Shown here: positions 32,457 to 42,035 of the stretch, piece by piece
Position numbering within the stretch: the first letter of the stretch is position 1
How the letters are laid out: each line of letters begins with the position of its first letter
Assembly (NCBI RefSeq): GCF_001567585.1
Contig: NZ_LRQV01000041.1
Coordinates: 1 to 50,256 of the forward strand
Direction of reading: 5' to 3'
Origin: Micromonospora rosaria
GTDB taxonomy: Bacteria > Actinomycetota > Actinomycetes > Mycobacteriales > Micromonosporaceae
Length of the DNA stretch: 50,256 nt
Program-made: the position numbers and the translations under genes
The notes under the pieces: generated by a model
Database searches by the model: none
What the model was told of the DNA's origin: nothing
Seen by the model: the letters and a program-made list of their open reading frames with translations, nothing else

Positions 32457-34412
32457 ATGAGTGGTGAACAGGACACGACCAACCAGGGCCGGCTGCTGGC
32501 CACGGTGCGCGGTCCGCAGGACGTCAAGCGGATGTCCGCCGAGGAACTGGACATTCTCAGCGCCGAGATCCGTGACTTCCTGATCGCGAAGGTGTCCCGC
32601 ACCGGCGGGCACATCGGCCCGAACCTGGGTGTGGTGGAGCTGACCCTCGCCCTGCACCGGGTCTTCGACTCGCCCCGGGACCGGCTCCTGTTCGACACCG
32701 GTCACCAGGCGTACGTGCACAAGATCGTCACCGGCCGGCAGGCCGGCTTCGACCGGCTGCGGCAGCGCGGCGGCCTCTCCGGGTACCCGAGCCAGGCCGA
32801 GAGCGAGCACGACCTGATCGAGAACTCGCACGCCTCCACCGCCCTGTCCTACGCCGACGGCCTGGCCAAGGCGTACGCCCTGCGGGGGGAGCAGCGCAGC
32901 GTGGTGGCGGTCGTCGGGGACGGCGCGCTGACCGGCGGGATGTGCTGGGAGGCGCTGAACAACATCGCCGCCGCCCGCAACCCGCTGGTGATCGTGGTCA
33001 ACGACAACGGCCGGTCCTACGCCCCGACCATCGGCGGCCTGGCCGACCACCTCTCCTCGCTGCGGCTCAACCCGAGCTACGAGAAGGTGCTGGACACCGT
33101 CAAGGACGCCCTCGGCTCCACCCCGCTGGTCGGCAAGCCGATGTACGAGGTGCTGCACGCGGTCAAGAAGGGGATCAAGGACGCGGTCGCCCCCCAGGCC
33201 ATGTTCGAGGACCTGGGCATCAAGTACGTCGGCCCGGTCGACGGGCACGACGTGGCCGCCGTCGAGTCGGCCCTGCGGGCGGCGAAGAGCTTCGGCGGCC
33301 CGGTGATCGTGCACGCGGTCACCCGCAAGGGGTACGGCTACCGTCCCGCCGAGCAGGACGAGGCGGACTGCCTGCACGGTCCCGGCGGGGCCTTCGACGT
33401 GGAGACCGGCAAGCTGGTCGCCGCCTCGGCGGTGAAGTGGACCCACGTCTTCGCCGACGAACTGGTGCAGATCGCCGACGAGCGGCCCGACGTGGTGGGG
33501 ATCACCGCCGCGATGGCCGAGCCGACCGGCATCGCCAAGCTGGCCCGCAAGTATCCCGAGCGCACCTACGACGTCGGCATCGCCGAGCAGCACGCGGCCA
33601 CCTCGGCCGCCGGGCTGGCCCTCGGCGGGCTGCACCCGGTGGTCGCCGTGTACGCCACCTTCCTCAACCGCGCCTTCGACCAGGTCCTGCTGGACGTGGC
33701 GATGCACAAGCTGCCGGTCACCTTCGTGCTGGACCGGGCCGGGATCACCGGCCCGGACGGGCCCAGCCACTACGGCATCTGGGACATGTCCGTCTTCGGG
33801 GTGGTGCCGGGCCTGCGCATCGCCGCGCCCCGGGACGCTGTCACGCTCCGCGAGGAACTGCGCGAGGCGATCGCCGTCGACGACGGCCCGACCGTGGTCC
33901 GCTTCCCCACCGGGGCGGTCGCCGCCGACCTGCCGGCGCTGCGCCGGGTCGGCCCCGTCGACGTGCTGGCCGAGTCCGCCCGCACCGACGTGCTGCTGGT
34001 CGCGGTCGGCTCCTTCGGCCACCTCGGCATGGAGGTCGCCGCCCGGGTCGCCGAGCAGGGGTACGGGGTCACCGTGGTCGACCCGCGCTGGGTCCGCCCG
34101 GTCCCGGCCGAGCTGGTCGACCTGGCCGCCACGCACCGGCTCGTGGTCACCGTCGAGGACGGGGTACGGGTCGGCGGGGTCGGCGACGCCCTCGCCCAGG
34201 CGATGCGTGACGCCGACGTCCGGGTGCCGCTGCGTGACCTGGGTGTCCCGGCCGGCTGGCACCCGCACGGCAACCGGACGCAGATCCTCGCCGACCTCGG
34301 CCTCACCGCCCAGGACGTGGCCCGCGACGTCACCGGCTGGATCTCCGGCCTGGACTCCCGCCCGGTCGAGCCGGTCCGGCTGCGGGCCGGGGAGGCCGGC
34401 GCGCAGAACTGA
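32457..34412 (+). CDS. dxs: 1-deoxy-D-xylulose-5-phosphate synthase
   Basis: 651 residues. Condenses pyruvate and glyceraldehyde 3-phosphate to DXP, the first step of the MEP isoprenoid pathway, with thiamine diphosphate. Seen: [19 protein letters not shown] and [11 protein letters not shown] at the N-terminus, the diphosphate motif [18 protein letters not shown] (about 139-156), transketolase core with catalytic Glu in [35 protein letters not shown], and the C-terminal domain ending [17 protein letters not shown]. Length is normal for the family. It probably is transcribed from its own leaderless promoter (TAGACT). Confidence 0.97.
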   Translation: MSGEQDTTNQGRLLATVRGPQDVKRMSAEELDILSAEIRDFLIAKVSRTGGHIGPNLGVVELTLALHRVFDSPRDRLLFDTGHQAYVHKIVTGRQAGFDRLRQRGGLSGYPSQAESEHDLIENSHASTALSYADGLAKAYALRGEQRSVVAVVGDGALTGGMCWEALNNIAAARNPLVIVVNDNGRSYAPTIGGLADHLSSLRLNPSYEKVLDTVKDALGSTPLVGKPMYEVLHAVKKGIKDAVAPQAMFEDLGIKYVGPVDGHDVAAVESALRAAKSFGGPVIVHAVTRKGYGYRPAEQDEADCLHGPGGAFDVETGKLVAASAVKWTHVFADELVQIADERPDVVGITAAMAEPTGIAKLARKYPERTYDVGIAEQHAATSAAGLALGGLHPVVAVYATFLNRAFDQVLLDVAMHKLPVTFVLDRAGITGPDGPSHYGIWDMSVFGVVPGLRIAAPRDAVTLREELREAIAVDDGPTVVRFPTGAVAADLPALRRVGPVDVLAESARTDVLLVAVGSFGHLGMEVAARVAEQGYGVTVVDPRWVRPVPAELVDLAATHRLVVTVEDGVRVGGVGDALAQAMRDADVRVPLRDLGVPAGWHPHGNRTQILADLGLTAQDVARDVTGWISGLDSRPVEPVRLRAGEAGAQN

Positions 34413-34424
34413 CCGACGGAACAG

Positions 34425-34459
34425 GACCGGGCCGGCCGCCTCGCGCGGCCGGCCCGGTC
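34425..34459. terminator. Perfect bidirectional hairpin after dxs
   Basis: GACCGGGCCGGCCGC, loop CTCGC, then the exact reverse complement: a 15-bp stem ending 50 bp before the stop of the convergent lipoprotein gene. No T-run. Confidence 0.85.
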
Positions 34460-34508
34460 ACGTCCGGGGGCCGGTCACTCCGGGGGCGGTCACTCCGGGG
34501 GGCGGTGG

Positions 34509-35702
34509 TTACCGGCCGCCGACCGAGCGGTAGTACGTCTTCTCCGGCTCGGCCAGGCTGAAGGTCTCCCGGCCGGACGGCTGCGGGATCACCGCCAGCC
34601 CCGCCCGGTCCACCAGCCGGGGGGTGCCCGGGGGGACCGACAGCATGCTGTCCCGGTTGTCCTGCCAGCTCAGCACCACCAGCGGCTGCCCCGGCACCGG
34701 CAGCTCGTACAACTGGAGCGGGTTGGCCCGGTCGGCGCGGGAGACGACGGGGGCGTCCTCCCCGGCCGGCCGGTACACCACCGCGGTCATCGTGCCCGCG
34801 TCGGTGTCCCAGCTCAACTGCTCCAGCTTGCCCCGGTCGCCACCGCCGAGGGAGACCTCGCCGAGGCTCCGCGCGGTCAGCTTCCTGATCGGCCAGGACT
34901 CGGGCACCGACCGGGGGGCGTCCCGGTCGCCGATCCGGCGCGGGATGCTGCCGAACGGCCCCTTCTCGCCGGCGAGCACGCAGGTGTCCAGCCCGGTGAG
35001 GGCCCGCCGGCCGGAGCCGCCCTCGTCGCGGACCAGCGGGTAGCGCGGGTCGCTGGTGGCCGTACCCAGGTCGAGCAGGCGGTCCGCGGCCCGGCCGCGC
35101 GGCAGGGAGGCGGTGGAGCGCAGCGTCGCGGTCACCGGCACGGCGGCGCAGTCCGGCACGTCGACGGGCTCGGTGAGCCCCTCGGCCTTGTCCAGGGCCC
35201 GCCCGTTCGGGCCGAGCAGCCGGGTCACCCGCTCGGAGGTGAAGTACCGGCGGCCGTCCGGGGTGTGCACCGGCAGCACGTCGGCGTAGACCAGATAGCC
35301 GGAGTCGGTGTACTCGGTGGCCCGCTCGACCCGGTACCCGGCGTCGTCGGCGCGCAGTTGCAGCAGCCAGGACGCGGCCTCGCCGGGCACGTCGGCGGCG
35401 ACCAGGGCGAGCCGCCCGCCGTCGACCTCGCCGGAGTAGAGGATGCCCGAGGTGGGCATGTGCGCCCGGTCGTCGATCGGGGAACGCCAGTCGCGGACCG
35501 CCTCGGTGATCGAGGAGGTCGCCGCCGCGTCGTCGACCAGCGAGCCACGCGCCGGCCACACCTCCAGGTCACCGTCGCGGCTGTCGTAGCCGACGCGCAG
35601 GTCGGCCCGGTGCCGGGCGGTGTCGGGGCCACAGGCCGTCGTGACGAGCAGCACTGCCGCTAGGGTGGTGGCCATCGTGCCGGATCGGCGGACTGCAGCC
35701 AC
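34509..35702 (-). CDS. Secreted lipoprotein-like hypothetical protein
   Basis: 397 residues with the chosen GTG. The N-terminus (VRRSGTMATTLAAVLLVTTACG) is a signal peptide with a lipobox-like TTAC, so it is probably exported and lipid-anchored. The rest has no recognised domain; beta-rich segments such as VGYDSRDGDLEVWPARG, LAL VAADVPGEAASWLLQLRADDAGYRVE and PLQLYELPVPGQPLVVLSWQDNRDSMLSV suggest a beta-propeller or similar sensor fold. GTG at 35702 is preferred because it supplies two arginines before the hydrophobic core; ATG at 35675 is the alternative. TACTAT at 35747-35752 (minus) looks like a -10. Function unknown. Confidence 0.75.
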   Translation of the reverse strand: MAAVRRSGTMATTLAAVLLVTTACGPDTARHRADLRVGYDSRDGDLEVWPARGSLVDDAAATSSITEAVRDWRSPIDDRAHMPTSGILYSGEVDGGRLALVAADVPGEAASWLLQLRADDAGYRVERATEYTDSGYLVYADVLPVHTPDGRRYFTSERVTRLLGPNGRALDKAEGLTEPVDVPDCAAVPVTATLRSTASLPRGRAADRLLDLGTATSDPRYPLVRDEGGSGRRALTGLDTCVLAGEKGPFGSIPRRIGDRDAPRSVPESWPIRKLTARSLGEVSLGGGDRGKLEQLSWDTDAGTMTAVVYRPAGEDAPVVSRADRANPLQLYELPVPGQPLVVLSWQDNRDSMLSVPPGTPRLVDRAGLAVIPQPSGRETFSLAEPEKTYYRSVGGR

Positions 35703-35746
35703 CTCGTACGCCCCCGATCGTCGTGCCGGTCGTGTGCGGAAGCCAC

Positions 35747-35752
35747 ATAGTA
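35747..35752 (-). promoter_or_regulatory. Candidate -10 element for the lipoprotein gene
   Basis: TACTAT on the minus strand, close to consensus, about 45 nt upstream of the GTG at 35702. Divergent from the TAGACT of the next gene. Confidence 0.4.
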
Positions 35753-35869
35753 CGAGATGTCCGGCCAGCGCGGACGGCGGCCTCACCTCGATCGGCGCCG
35801 GTCAGTCGAACCCCTGGTCGACCACCACAATGGACTGACCCGGGACATTTTGCCGCAATCTCGCTCGGG

Positions 35870-35875
35870 TAGACT
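35870..35875 (+). promoter_or_regulatory. Candidate -10 element for the 35885 gene
   Basis: TAGACT, 9 nt before the GTG at 35885; no ribosome site between. Identical hexamer to that of dxs. Confidence 0.5.
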
Positions 35876-35884
35876 CCGCCGACT

Positions 35885-37837
35885 GTGACCCCTGCCGAGA
35901 CCCGTGCCGCCTCGCTGGACACCGACACCCTGACCGTCGCCGACCCCGCCACCAGGCGCAACGGCGTCGATGGTCGGGGCGCAGCGGTGGCGGTGCCGGA
36001 ACCTGGGGTCGACCGGCGGTCAGCGGCCGACCCGTCGACCGCCACGGGGGGTGGCTCGCCCGGTGCGGGCGGGGAGTCCGGCGGCCGGCGGCCGTGGTGG
36101 GCCAGCCGGCGACGGCGGGACCTGGCCGCGTACGCGCTGTTCCTGCTGGCCGCGCTCTGGGTGACCAGCCAGATCTGGGTGGACCCGGCCGGCCGGGTGG
36201 CGTCGCTGTACGTCAGCGACCCGGCGCAGGTGCAGTTCTTCCTCGCCCACTCGGTACGGGTGGTGCTGCACGGCGAGTTCCCCTTCTACACCGACCAGTT
36301 CAACTACCCCGACGGGGTCAACCTGATGGCCAACACGGCCATCCTCGCCCTCGGTATCCCGATGGTGCCGATCACCCTGCTCTTCGGCCCGGCCGTGTCG
36401 TTCGTGGTGCTCATCACGTTCGCGCTCTCCGGCACCGCCTTCGCCTGGTACTACGTCCTGTCCCGGCACGTGGTGCGCAGCCCGCTCGCGGCGGCGGTCG
36501 GCGGCTGGTTCTGCGGCTTCTCGCCGGCGATGCTGTCGCACGCCAGTTGGCACCCGAACATCATCAGCCAGTGGCTGCTCCCGTTCATCGTCTGGCGGGT
36601 CATGGTCATCACCCGGTCGACCCGGCCGTGGCGGGACGGCGCGATCCTCGCCCTGCTGGTCGTCTGGCAGGCGTTCATCAACGAGGAGATCCTGCTCTTC
36701 ACCGCGATGGCCTGCGGCATCTTCCTCATCGCCGTGGTCGTGCAGCGGCCCGGGATGTGGAAGGCGGCCTGGCGGCCCCTGGGCAAGGCGGTGCTGACCT
36801 GCACCGTCGTGGCCGGGTCGCTGCTGGCGTACCCGCTCTACATCCAGTTCGCCGGGCCGATGGCGTACCACGGGCTCAGCTCGGCGGTGCAGGACTACGG
36901 CAACGACATCGCGGCGCTCTTCGCGCAGGGCTCGCCCACCCTCGGCGGCGACCGGCGGGCCAACGTGAACCTCGCCCCGAACTACTCGGAGGAGAACGCC
37001 TTCTTCGGCTGGAGCCTGGCGCTGATCTCGATCGGCATCGTGGCCTGGCTGCGCCGGGAGCTGATCGTCCGGGCGCTCGCCGCGACCGGGGCGTTCTTCA
37101 TCATCCTCTCCCTCGGTGAGCGGATCACCTGGTGGGACCGGGAACTCATCCCCGGCCCCTGGGAACTGCTGGTCCGGCTGCCGCTGCTCGACGCCGTGGT
37201 GCCGACCCGGTTCGGCATGATCACCACCGTGGTGATCGGGATCCTGCTGGCGATCGCCGCCGACCGGGTCCGGGCGCTGAAGATCGCCGACCCGAGGACC
37301 CGCCGGACCCTGGCCGTGTCCGGCCTCGTCCTCGCGCTGCTGCCGGTTGCGCCCATGCCGCTGAAGATGACCACCCGACCGCCGGTGCCGGAGTTCATCA
37401 CCGCCGACCGGTGGCGGGAGTACGTCGGGCCGGACCAGACCCTGGTCCCGATCCCGGTGCCGAGCATGGGCAACACGCACGGGATGCGCTGGGCCGCCTC
37501 CACCAACCTCGACTTCAAGATCCCTGGTGGGTACTTCCTGGCCCCGCGCAACGCCACCACCGGCGACCCGGGCCGCTTCGGCGGCCGGCCCAACGGCATG
37601 GGCGCGCTGCTGGAGGAGGTCTCCGCCACCGGCCGGACGCCCAAGCTCGACGACCGGCAGCGCCGCCGCTCCCTCGACGAGCTGCGGTACTGGCGGGCGG
37701 CGGTGCTGGTGCTCCCGCTCAGCCAGCCCAACTCCGAGCCGTTGCGCCAGACCGTCGAGCAGTTCGCCGGCCCGGCCCGGCAGGAGCTGGACGTCTGGGT
37801 GTGGGACGTCCGCCCGTTGACCGAGTCCCGGGGCTGA
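35885..37837 (+). CDS. Polytopic membrane protein, possible GT-C-type glycosyltransferase (paralogue A)
   Basis: 650 residues. A disordered N-terminus (1-75) leads into about 10-12 membrane helices (80-490) and a C-terminal soluble domain (about 505-645). Characteristic segments: DPAQVQFFLAHSVRVVLHGEFPFYTDQFNYPDGVNLMANT in the first extracytoplasmic loop, YYVLSRHVVRSPLAAAVGGWFCGFSPAMLSHASWHPN, and QAFINEEILLFTA. Acidic residues in the first loop plus overall topology recall GT-C transferases that use lipid-linked sugars, but no catalytic residue is proven. The gene at 38036 on the opposite strand is a paralogue. No donor-synthesis genes are nearby. Confidence 0.8.
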   Translation: MTPAETRAASLDTDTLTVADPATRRNGVDGRGAAVAVPEPGVDRRSAADPSTATGGGSPGAGGESGGRRPWWASRRRRDLAAYALFLLAALWVTSQIWVDPAGRVASLYVSDPAQVQFFLAHSVRVVLHGEFPFYTDQFNYPDGVNLMANTAILALGIPMVPITLLFGPAVSFVVLITFALSGTAFAWYYVLSRHVVRSPLAAAVGGWFCGFSPAMLSHASWHPNIISQWLLPFIVWRVMVITRSTRPWRDGAILALLVVWQAFINEEILLFTAMACGIFLIAVVVQRPGMWKAAWRPLGKAVLTCTVVAGSLLAYPLYIQFAGPMAYHGLSSAVQDYGNDIAALFAQGSPTLGGDRRANVNLAPNYSEENAFFGWSLALISIGIVAWLRRELIVRALAATGAFFIILSLGERITWWDRELIPGPWELLVRLPLLDAVVPTRFGMITTVVIGILLAIAADRVRALKIADPRTRRTLAVSGLVLALLPVAPMPLKMTTRPPVPEFITADRWREYVGPDQTLVPIPVPSMGNTHGMRWAASTNLDFKIPGGYFLAPRNATTGDPGRFGGRPNGMGALLEEVSATGRTPKLDDRQRRRSLDELRYWRAAVLVLPLSQPNSEPLRQTVEQFAGPARQELDVWVWDVRPLTESRG

Positions 37838-37889
37838 CCCGCCCACCCCTCGCCGCAGGCTGCCGGGGAGCGATGTCCTTCCGCGCCAT

Positions 37890-37923
37890 ATACCTGTGCG
37901 GAATATTTATTCCTGACGGGTAT
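37890..37923. repeat. 34-bp AT-rich palindrome, copy 2
   Basis: Same length as the copy at 23880-23913 and identical at 29 of 34 positions (for example GGAAT, TTTATTCCTG and GGGTAT). The stem is less perfect here. It lies between the two convergent paralogous membrane-protein genes. Flanking sequences of the two copies are unrelated. Confidence 0.85.
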
Positions 37924-38035
37924 GCGCGTCACAAGCATCCTTCTCGTCGCGCCCATTACCGTGCGTGACGTCGTGCGGTGACACCGCCGGCCGGCTGCCG
38001 GGTGGCCCTACCTGGCTGACCCGGCGGCCGGGCGG

Positions 38036-39955
38036 TCAGTCGCGGACGTCCCAGAGCCAGACGTCGTCCACCCGTTGCGGCTGGGCGTCGAGCAGGCCGG
38101 TCATCAGGTCCCGCAGGACCGCCTCGCGCGGGTGGGCGCCGAGCACCACGACGGAGGCCCGCCAGTAGCGCAGGTCCTCGGCGGCCTGGCGGCGGTTCTC
38201 CTCGGTGAGTTCCGGCACCTCGCCCTTGTCCATGGTGGAGTAGATCAGCGTGCTGGTCGGCCGGTTCGGCGCGCCGAAGATCCCCTCGTCGTGGGGGCCG
38301 GGGCCGATGAAGTAGCCGGCCGGGATCGGGAACTCGTGCTGGGTCAGCGCGCTCCAGCGCAGCGTGGGCAGGCCGTGCACGTTGCTCGGGATCGGCACCG
38401 GCACCAGGGTGCGGCCCGGCGGCACGTACTCCTCCCAGGCCCCGGACATGATGAACTGCGGCGGCAGGTCGATGTGCTCGGCCGGCAGCGGCCGGGGGAA
38501 GAGCGGCAGCACGGCGAGCGCGACGGCGGCGTACCCGACCGGCCGCAGCCAGCGGCGGCGCGGGCGGCCCGAGGAGGCCGGGGCCGGTGGCTCGGCGGCA
38601 CCGTCCGCAGTGGATTCGGTTGGGGCCGGGTCGGCCTCGGGCGCGCGGGGGGCCGGCACCGTGCGGGCCGGCCGGCCGGCCCGGGAGACCCCCTCCCAGG
38701 CCAGCGCGAGCAGGACACCGAGCGCGCCGGTGGTGACCAGGGTGAGGCGGGTCGGCATCATCATCTCGATCAGCGGCAGGTCCGCCGGGATGTAGTGCCA
38801 GGGGCCGTACACCTCGGTCTCGGTGCCGCCGAGCCGGATGCGCGGGCCCAGCGAGGCGGCTGCGAAGAGCACCGCGACGATCCCGGTGATCCGGGCGACC
38901 AGCGACCGACGCCAGAGCAGCACCAGGGCGACCACCGACAGCAGCACCAGCGGCCAGCCGAACCAGGTGTTCTGCTCGGTCAGCCCGATGGTCTGCTCCA
39001 CCGCCGGGTCACCGGCGATGGTGTCCCGGGGGAAGGTGACGAACGCCGCCAGGTCCTCGCCCCAACTGTGGAAGACCCCGCCCTGCAGACCCCGGTACGA
39101 CTGGGGTCCGTTGAACTGGAACCAGATCGGGTACGCGGTCAGCAGCAGGGCCAGCCCACCGCCGGTGCCGAGCGCGGCCAGGAAGGTGCCGGCCTGCCGG
39201 CGGGCCGCCGCCGGGCGCTGCGCCGCGTACGCCACCACGATGACCAGGCAGGCCAGCGCGGTCAGCAGCAGCATCTCCTCGTTGATGAAGATCTGGTACG
39301 CCACCAGCAGCCCGAGCACGATGCCGTTGCGTCGCCACCGTCCCGGCTCGCCGAGCCGGAGCACCCGGATCATGATCAGCGGGAGCAGGAAGTTCGAGAC
39401 GAAGTTGGGCTGGCCGTTGGCGTGGTGCACGATGCCGGGGGCGAAACCCAGGAACGCGCCGCCGATGAACGCCGCCGTCCGCGACCGCACCAGGTACCGG
39501 GAGAGCACCCAGTACGACGTGGCGGCCGTCGCGGCGAGCGCCCCGCCCAGGTAAAGGGCGTACGTCACCTGCGGGCCGAACAGCCAGGTGACCGGGGCCA
39601 GCGGCAGGGTCACCCCGAGCATCGAGGTGTTGGCCATCATGTTCACCCCGTCCGGGGCGTTCTGCCGCAACGAGAAGAGCGGGTTCTCCAGGTGCCGGAC
39701 CGAGTACGCACCGTGCGAGAACAGCCACTCGAACCAACTGTGGTCGGTCGGCAGGTGTGACGAAACCCTCTGCTCGACGTCGACCCAGTAGTTCAAGCAG
39801 ACGAAGACACCGAGCAGAACATAGGCTCCGATGGCCAGTGTGTCGGCCCGGTTCGGGCGGCGTCGGGGCCGCCGGGGCGGTGGTGTCGCGTCGGGTCCGC
39901 CCGGGGCGGATCCGGTCCTGGAATTCACTGAGGGATTAACCACCGGCACAGCCAC
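38036..39955 (-). CDS. Polytopic membrane protein, possible GT-C-type glycosyltransferase (paralogue B)
   Basis: 639 residues; same plan as the 35885 product: short basic N-terminus, first helix AIGAYVLLGVFVCLNYWVDV, a loop with PTDHSWFEWLFSHGAYSVRHLENPLFSLRQNAPDGVNMMANTS, YWVLSRYLVRSRTAAFIGGAFLGFAPGIVHHANGQPN, QIFINEEMLLLTAL, and a C-terminal soluble domain. An Ala/Pro/Glu-rich linker (about 465-510) separates membrane and soluble parts. Of three possible GTG starts the first (39955) has TACGAT 8 nt upstream and fits a leaderless transcript. Divergent from the PQQ-like gene with 66 bp between. Confidence 0.8.
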   Translation of the reverse strand: MAVPVVNPSVNSRTGSAPGGPDATPPPRRPRRRPNRADTLAIGAYVLLGVFVCLNYWVDVEQRVSSHLPTDHSWFEWLFSHGAYSVRHLENPLFSLRQNAPDGVNMMANTSMLGVTLPLAPVTWLFGPQVTYALYLGGALAATAATSYWVLSRYLVRSRTAAFIGGAFLGFAPGIVHHANGQPNFVSNFLLPLIMIRVLRLGEPGRWRRNGIVLGLLVAYQIFINEEMLLLTALACLVIVVAYAAQRPAAARRQAGTFLAALGTGGGLALLLTAYPIWFQFNGPQSYRGLQGGVFHSWGEDLAAFVTFPRDTIAGDPAVEQTIGLTEQNTWFGWPLVLLSVVALVLLWRRSLVARITGIVAVLFAAASLGPRIRLGGTETEVYGPWHYIPADLPLIEMMMPTRLTLVTTGALGVLLALAWEGVSRAGRPARTVPAPRAPEADPAPTESTADGAAEPPAPASSGRPRRRWLRPVGYAAVALAVLPLFPRPLPAEHIDLPPQFIMSGAWEEYVPPGRTLVPVPIPSNVHGLPTLRWSALTQHEFPIPAGYFIGPGPHDEGIFGAPNRPTSTLIYSTMDKGEVPELTEENRRQAAEDLRYWRASVVVLGAHPREAVLRDLMTGLLDAQPQRVDDVWLWDVRD

Positions 39956-39963
39956 GACGGGCC

Positions 39964-39969
39964 ATCGTA
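39964..39969 (-). promoter_or_regulatory. Candidate -10 element for the 38036-39955 gene
   Basis: TACGAT on the minus strand, 8 nt before the GTG at 39955. Confidence 0.4.
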
Positions 39970-40021
39970 CAGGCGAACCCGCCCGGACCCGGCCGGGCCG
40001 GTGGGCGGGGAAGGACGACCG

Positions 40022-41317
40022 GTGACCATCATCGATCTGGGTGAGGTGCGGCGCGACGCGCCGCCGCCGCCGGCCACCGGCCGACCGCGCCCGCCCCGGC
40101 GCGGCCTGTGGTCGGTGCTGGTGCTGGTGCTGGTGTGTGCCACGCCGGCCGCCTCCGGGCCGCTGGAACAGCGGGCGGCGGCCACCCTGCCGGCCACCGT
40201 CGGGGCCACCGCGTCGCTCGTCGACGACCGGCTCTTCGTGCTCGAACGGCAGGGCGCGGAGACCGGGGGCACTCCCCGGCTGACCGCCTGGGCGCTGCCC
40301 ACCGCGGGCCGCCCCGGGGCCGGCCTGGACAAGCTGTGGGAGGCCTCGGTGCCGGGTCTGGTCCGGCTCCTCGACGTCGAGGTGCGCGACGGGCTGGTCA
40401 TCGCGTCCGGGGTCGACGAGTCCAGTGGCGGCACCGTGGTCCTGGACGCCGCGACCGGCGACCGGCACTGGCGTCAGCCCGGCACCGGGAGCCTGACCAC
40501 CGGGGGCAACCTGCTGCTCAGCAGCGGCCGGGGCGCCGCCGGTGAGGCCCGGGTGGTGGAGGTGGCCACCGGTCGCCCGATCTGGGTGCTGCCGACCCGC
40601 CCGGACGGGGTCGCGCTGGTGACCCGGGACGGCCGGATCGACCGGATGGTGCTGACCGCCCCCGGCGGGCGGATCGAGGTCCGCTCCGCCGACACGGGCG
40701 CCGTGCTGGGGCGGGTCACCGTCGCCGCCGACCCGACGGCCCGTCCGTACGTCTCGGTGGTCGACGACCTGGTCCTGGTCAGCCAGGGCGCCACGGCGAC
40801 GGTCACCGCGTACGGGCTGGACCGGCTCGACGTGCGCTGGACCGGCTTCTTCCCCCGGGTCGAGTACTTCGTCTCCTGCGGGCCGACGATGCTCTGCGCG
40901 TTCCAGCGCAACCGTCCCATGTCGGGGGTGGAACGCGGCACCGGCCGGACCCGCTGGCAGACCGACGGCTGGTGGGTCTGGCGGGACCAGGGGGAGCGGT
41001 TGCTGGTCCTGGCCGCCACCGGCGGCCAGACCGGGGAGCTGGGCACGTACGGGGTGCTCGACGCCGTCACCGGCCGGGTGCTGGGGCGGGTCGGGGTGTG
41101 GGACGCGGCCCGGAGCCGGTCCGGTCGGCCGGGCAACCCGGTCCTGGTGCGCCCGGCCGGGGAGCGGGGACTGCTGGTGGCCGAGCTGGACGTCGAGACG
41201 GCCCAGGTGCGGCTGCTCGACGTGCTGCCCGGTGCCGACCGGGACTGCCAGGTGGAGGCCGGCCGGCTGCTCTGCCGGACCCGGGACGGCTTCGGGGTGT
41301 GGCCGCTGCGCCACTGA
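40022..41317 (+). CDS. PQQ-like beta-propeller protein, membrane anchored
   Basis: 431 residues. One membrane helix near 30-48 (WSVLVLVLVCATPAASG) follows a cytosolic Pro-rich start; the remainder faces outside and consists of repeated blade units such as GGTVVLDAATGDRHWRQPG, ARVVEVATGRPIWVLP, GRIEVRSADTGAVLGRV and SGVERGTGRTRWQTDG, typical of PQQ-like propellers of the BamB/WD-type. No cofactor-binding residues are evident, so it may be a scaffold or binding protein. GTG at 40022 follows GGAAGGAC. It precedes the two-component genes by 49 bp and could be transcribed with them. Confidence 0.82.
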   Translation: MTIIDLGEVRRDAPPPPATGRPRPPRRGLWSVLVLVLVCATPAASGPLEQRAAATLPATVGATASLVDDRLFVLERQGAETGGTPRLTAWALPTAGRPGAGLDKLWEASVPGLVRLLDVEVRDGLVIASGVDESSGGTVVLDAATGDRHWRQPGTGSLTTGGNLLLSSGRGAAGEARVVEVATGRPIWVLPTRPDGVALVTRDGRIDRMVLTAPGGRIEVRSADTGAVLGRVTVAADPTARPYVSVVDDLVLVSQGATATVTAYGLDRLDVRWTGFFPRVEYFVSCGPTMLCAFQRNRPMSGVERGTGRTRWQTDGWWVWRDQGERLLVLAATGGQTGELGTYGVLDAVTGRVLGRVGVWDAARSRSGRPGNPVLVRPAGERGLLVAELDVETAQVRLLDVLPGADRDCQVEAGRLLCRTRDGFGVWPLRH

Positions 41318-41366
41318 GCGGTGGGCGGCACTAGGTTGGGTCCGGGGCGTGGGGAGGAGGGCCGGT

Positions 41367-42035
41367 ATGCGGGTACTGGTGGTGGAGGACGAGCGCAACC
41401 TCGCCGACGCGATCGCGCGCGGGTTGCGCAAGCGGGGCATGGCGGTGGACGTCGCGTACGACGGTGACAGCGGGCACGAGGCCGCCTTCGTCACCCGGTA
41501 CGACGTGATCATCCTGGATCGTGACCTGCCCGGTGTGCACGGCGACCAGATCTGCGCGGAGCTGGCCGCCTCCGGCGCGCTGACCCGGGTGCTGATGCTG
41601 ACCGCCAGCGGGACGGTCGCCGACCGGGTGGAGGGGTTGCAGCTCGGCGCGGACGACTACCTACCCAAGCCGTTCGCCTTCGACGAGCTGGTGGCCCGGG
41701 TGCAGGCGCTGGGCCGGCGGGCCACCCCGGCCGCGCCGCCGGTCTTCGAGCTGGCCGACCTGGTGCTCGACCCGGCCCGCCGGGTGGTCACCCGGGGCGG
41801 GGCGCCGGTCGACCTGACCAACAAGGAGTTCGGGGTGCTGGCCGAGCTGCTCAAGGCGCGCGGGGCGGTGGTCTCCAGCGAGGAGCTGCTGGAGCGGGTC
41901 TGGGACGCCAACACCGACCCGTTCACCACCATCGTCCGGGTCACCGTGATGACGTTGCGCAAGAAGCTCGGTGACCCGTCGCTGATCGAGACGGTGGTCG
42001 GCGCCGGCTACCGCACCGCCGAGGTGCCGGCGTGA
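41367..42035 (+). CDS. OmpR-family response regulator
   Basis: 222 residues. Receiver domain MRVLVVEDERNLADAIARGL with acidic pocket E7-D8, phospho-acceptor D51 (IILDRDLPG) and K101 (YLPKPFAF); winged-helix output domain with LTNKEFGVLAELLKARGAVVSSEELLERVW and VTVMTLRKKLGDPSLIETVVGAGYR. ATG at 41367 follows GGAGGAGG. Its stop overlaps the start of the kinase gene by four bases (GTGA), a standard regulator-kinase operon. Signal and targets are unknown; the PQQ-like protein upstream and the AEC transporter downstream are obvious candidates. Confidence 0.96.
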   Translation: MRVLVVEDERNLADAIARGLRKRGMAVDVAYDGDSGHEAAFVTRYDVIILDRDLPGVHGDQICAELAASGALTRVLMLTASGTVADRVEGLQLGADDYLPKPFAFDELVARVQALGRRATPAAPPVFELADLVLDPARRVVTRGGAPVDLTNKEFGVLAELLKARGAVVSSEELLERVWDANTDPFTTIVRVTVMTLRKKLGDPSLIETVVGAGYRTAEVPA

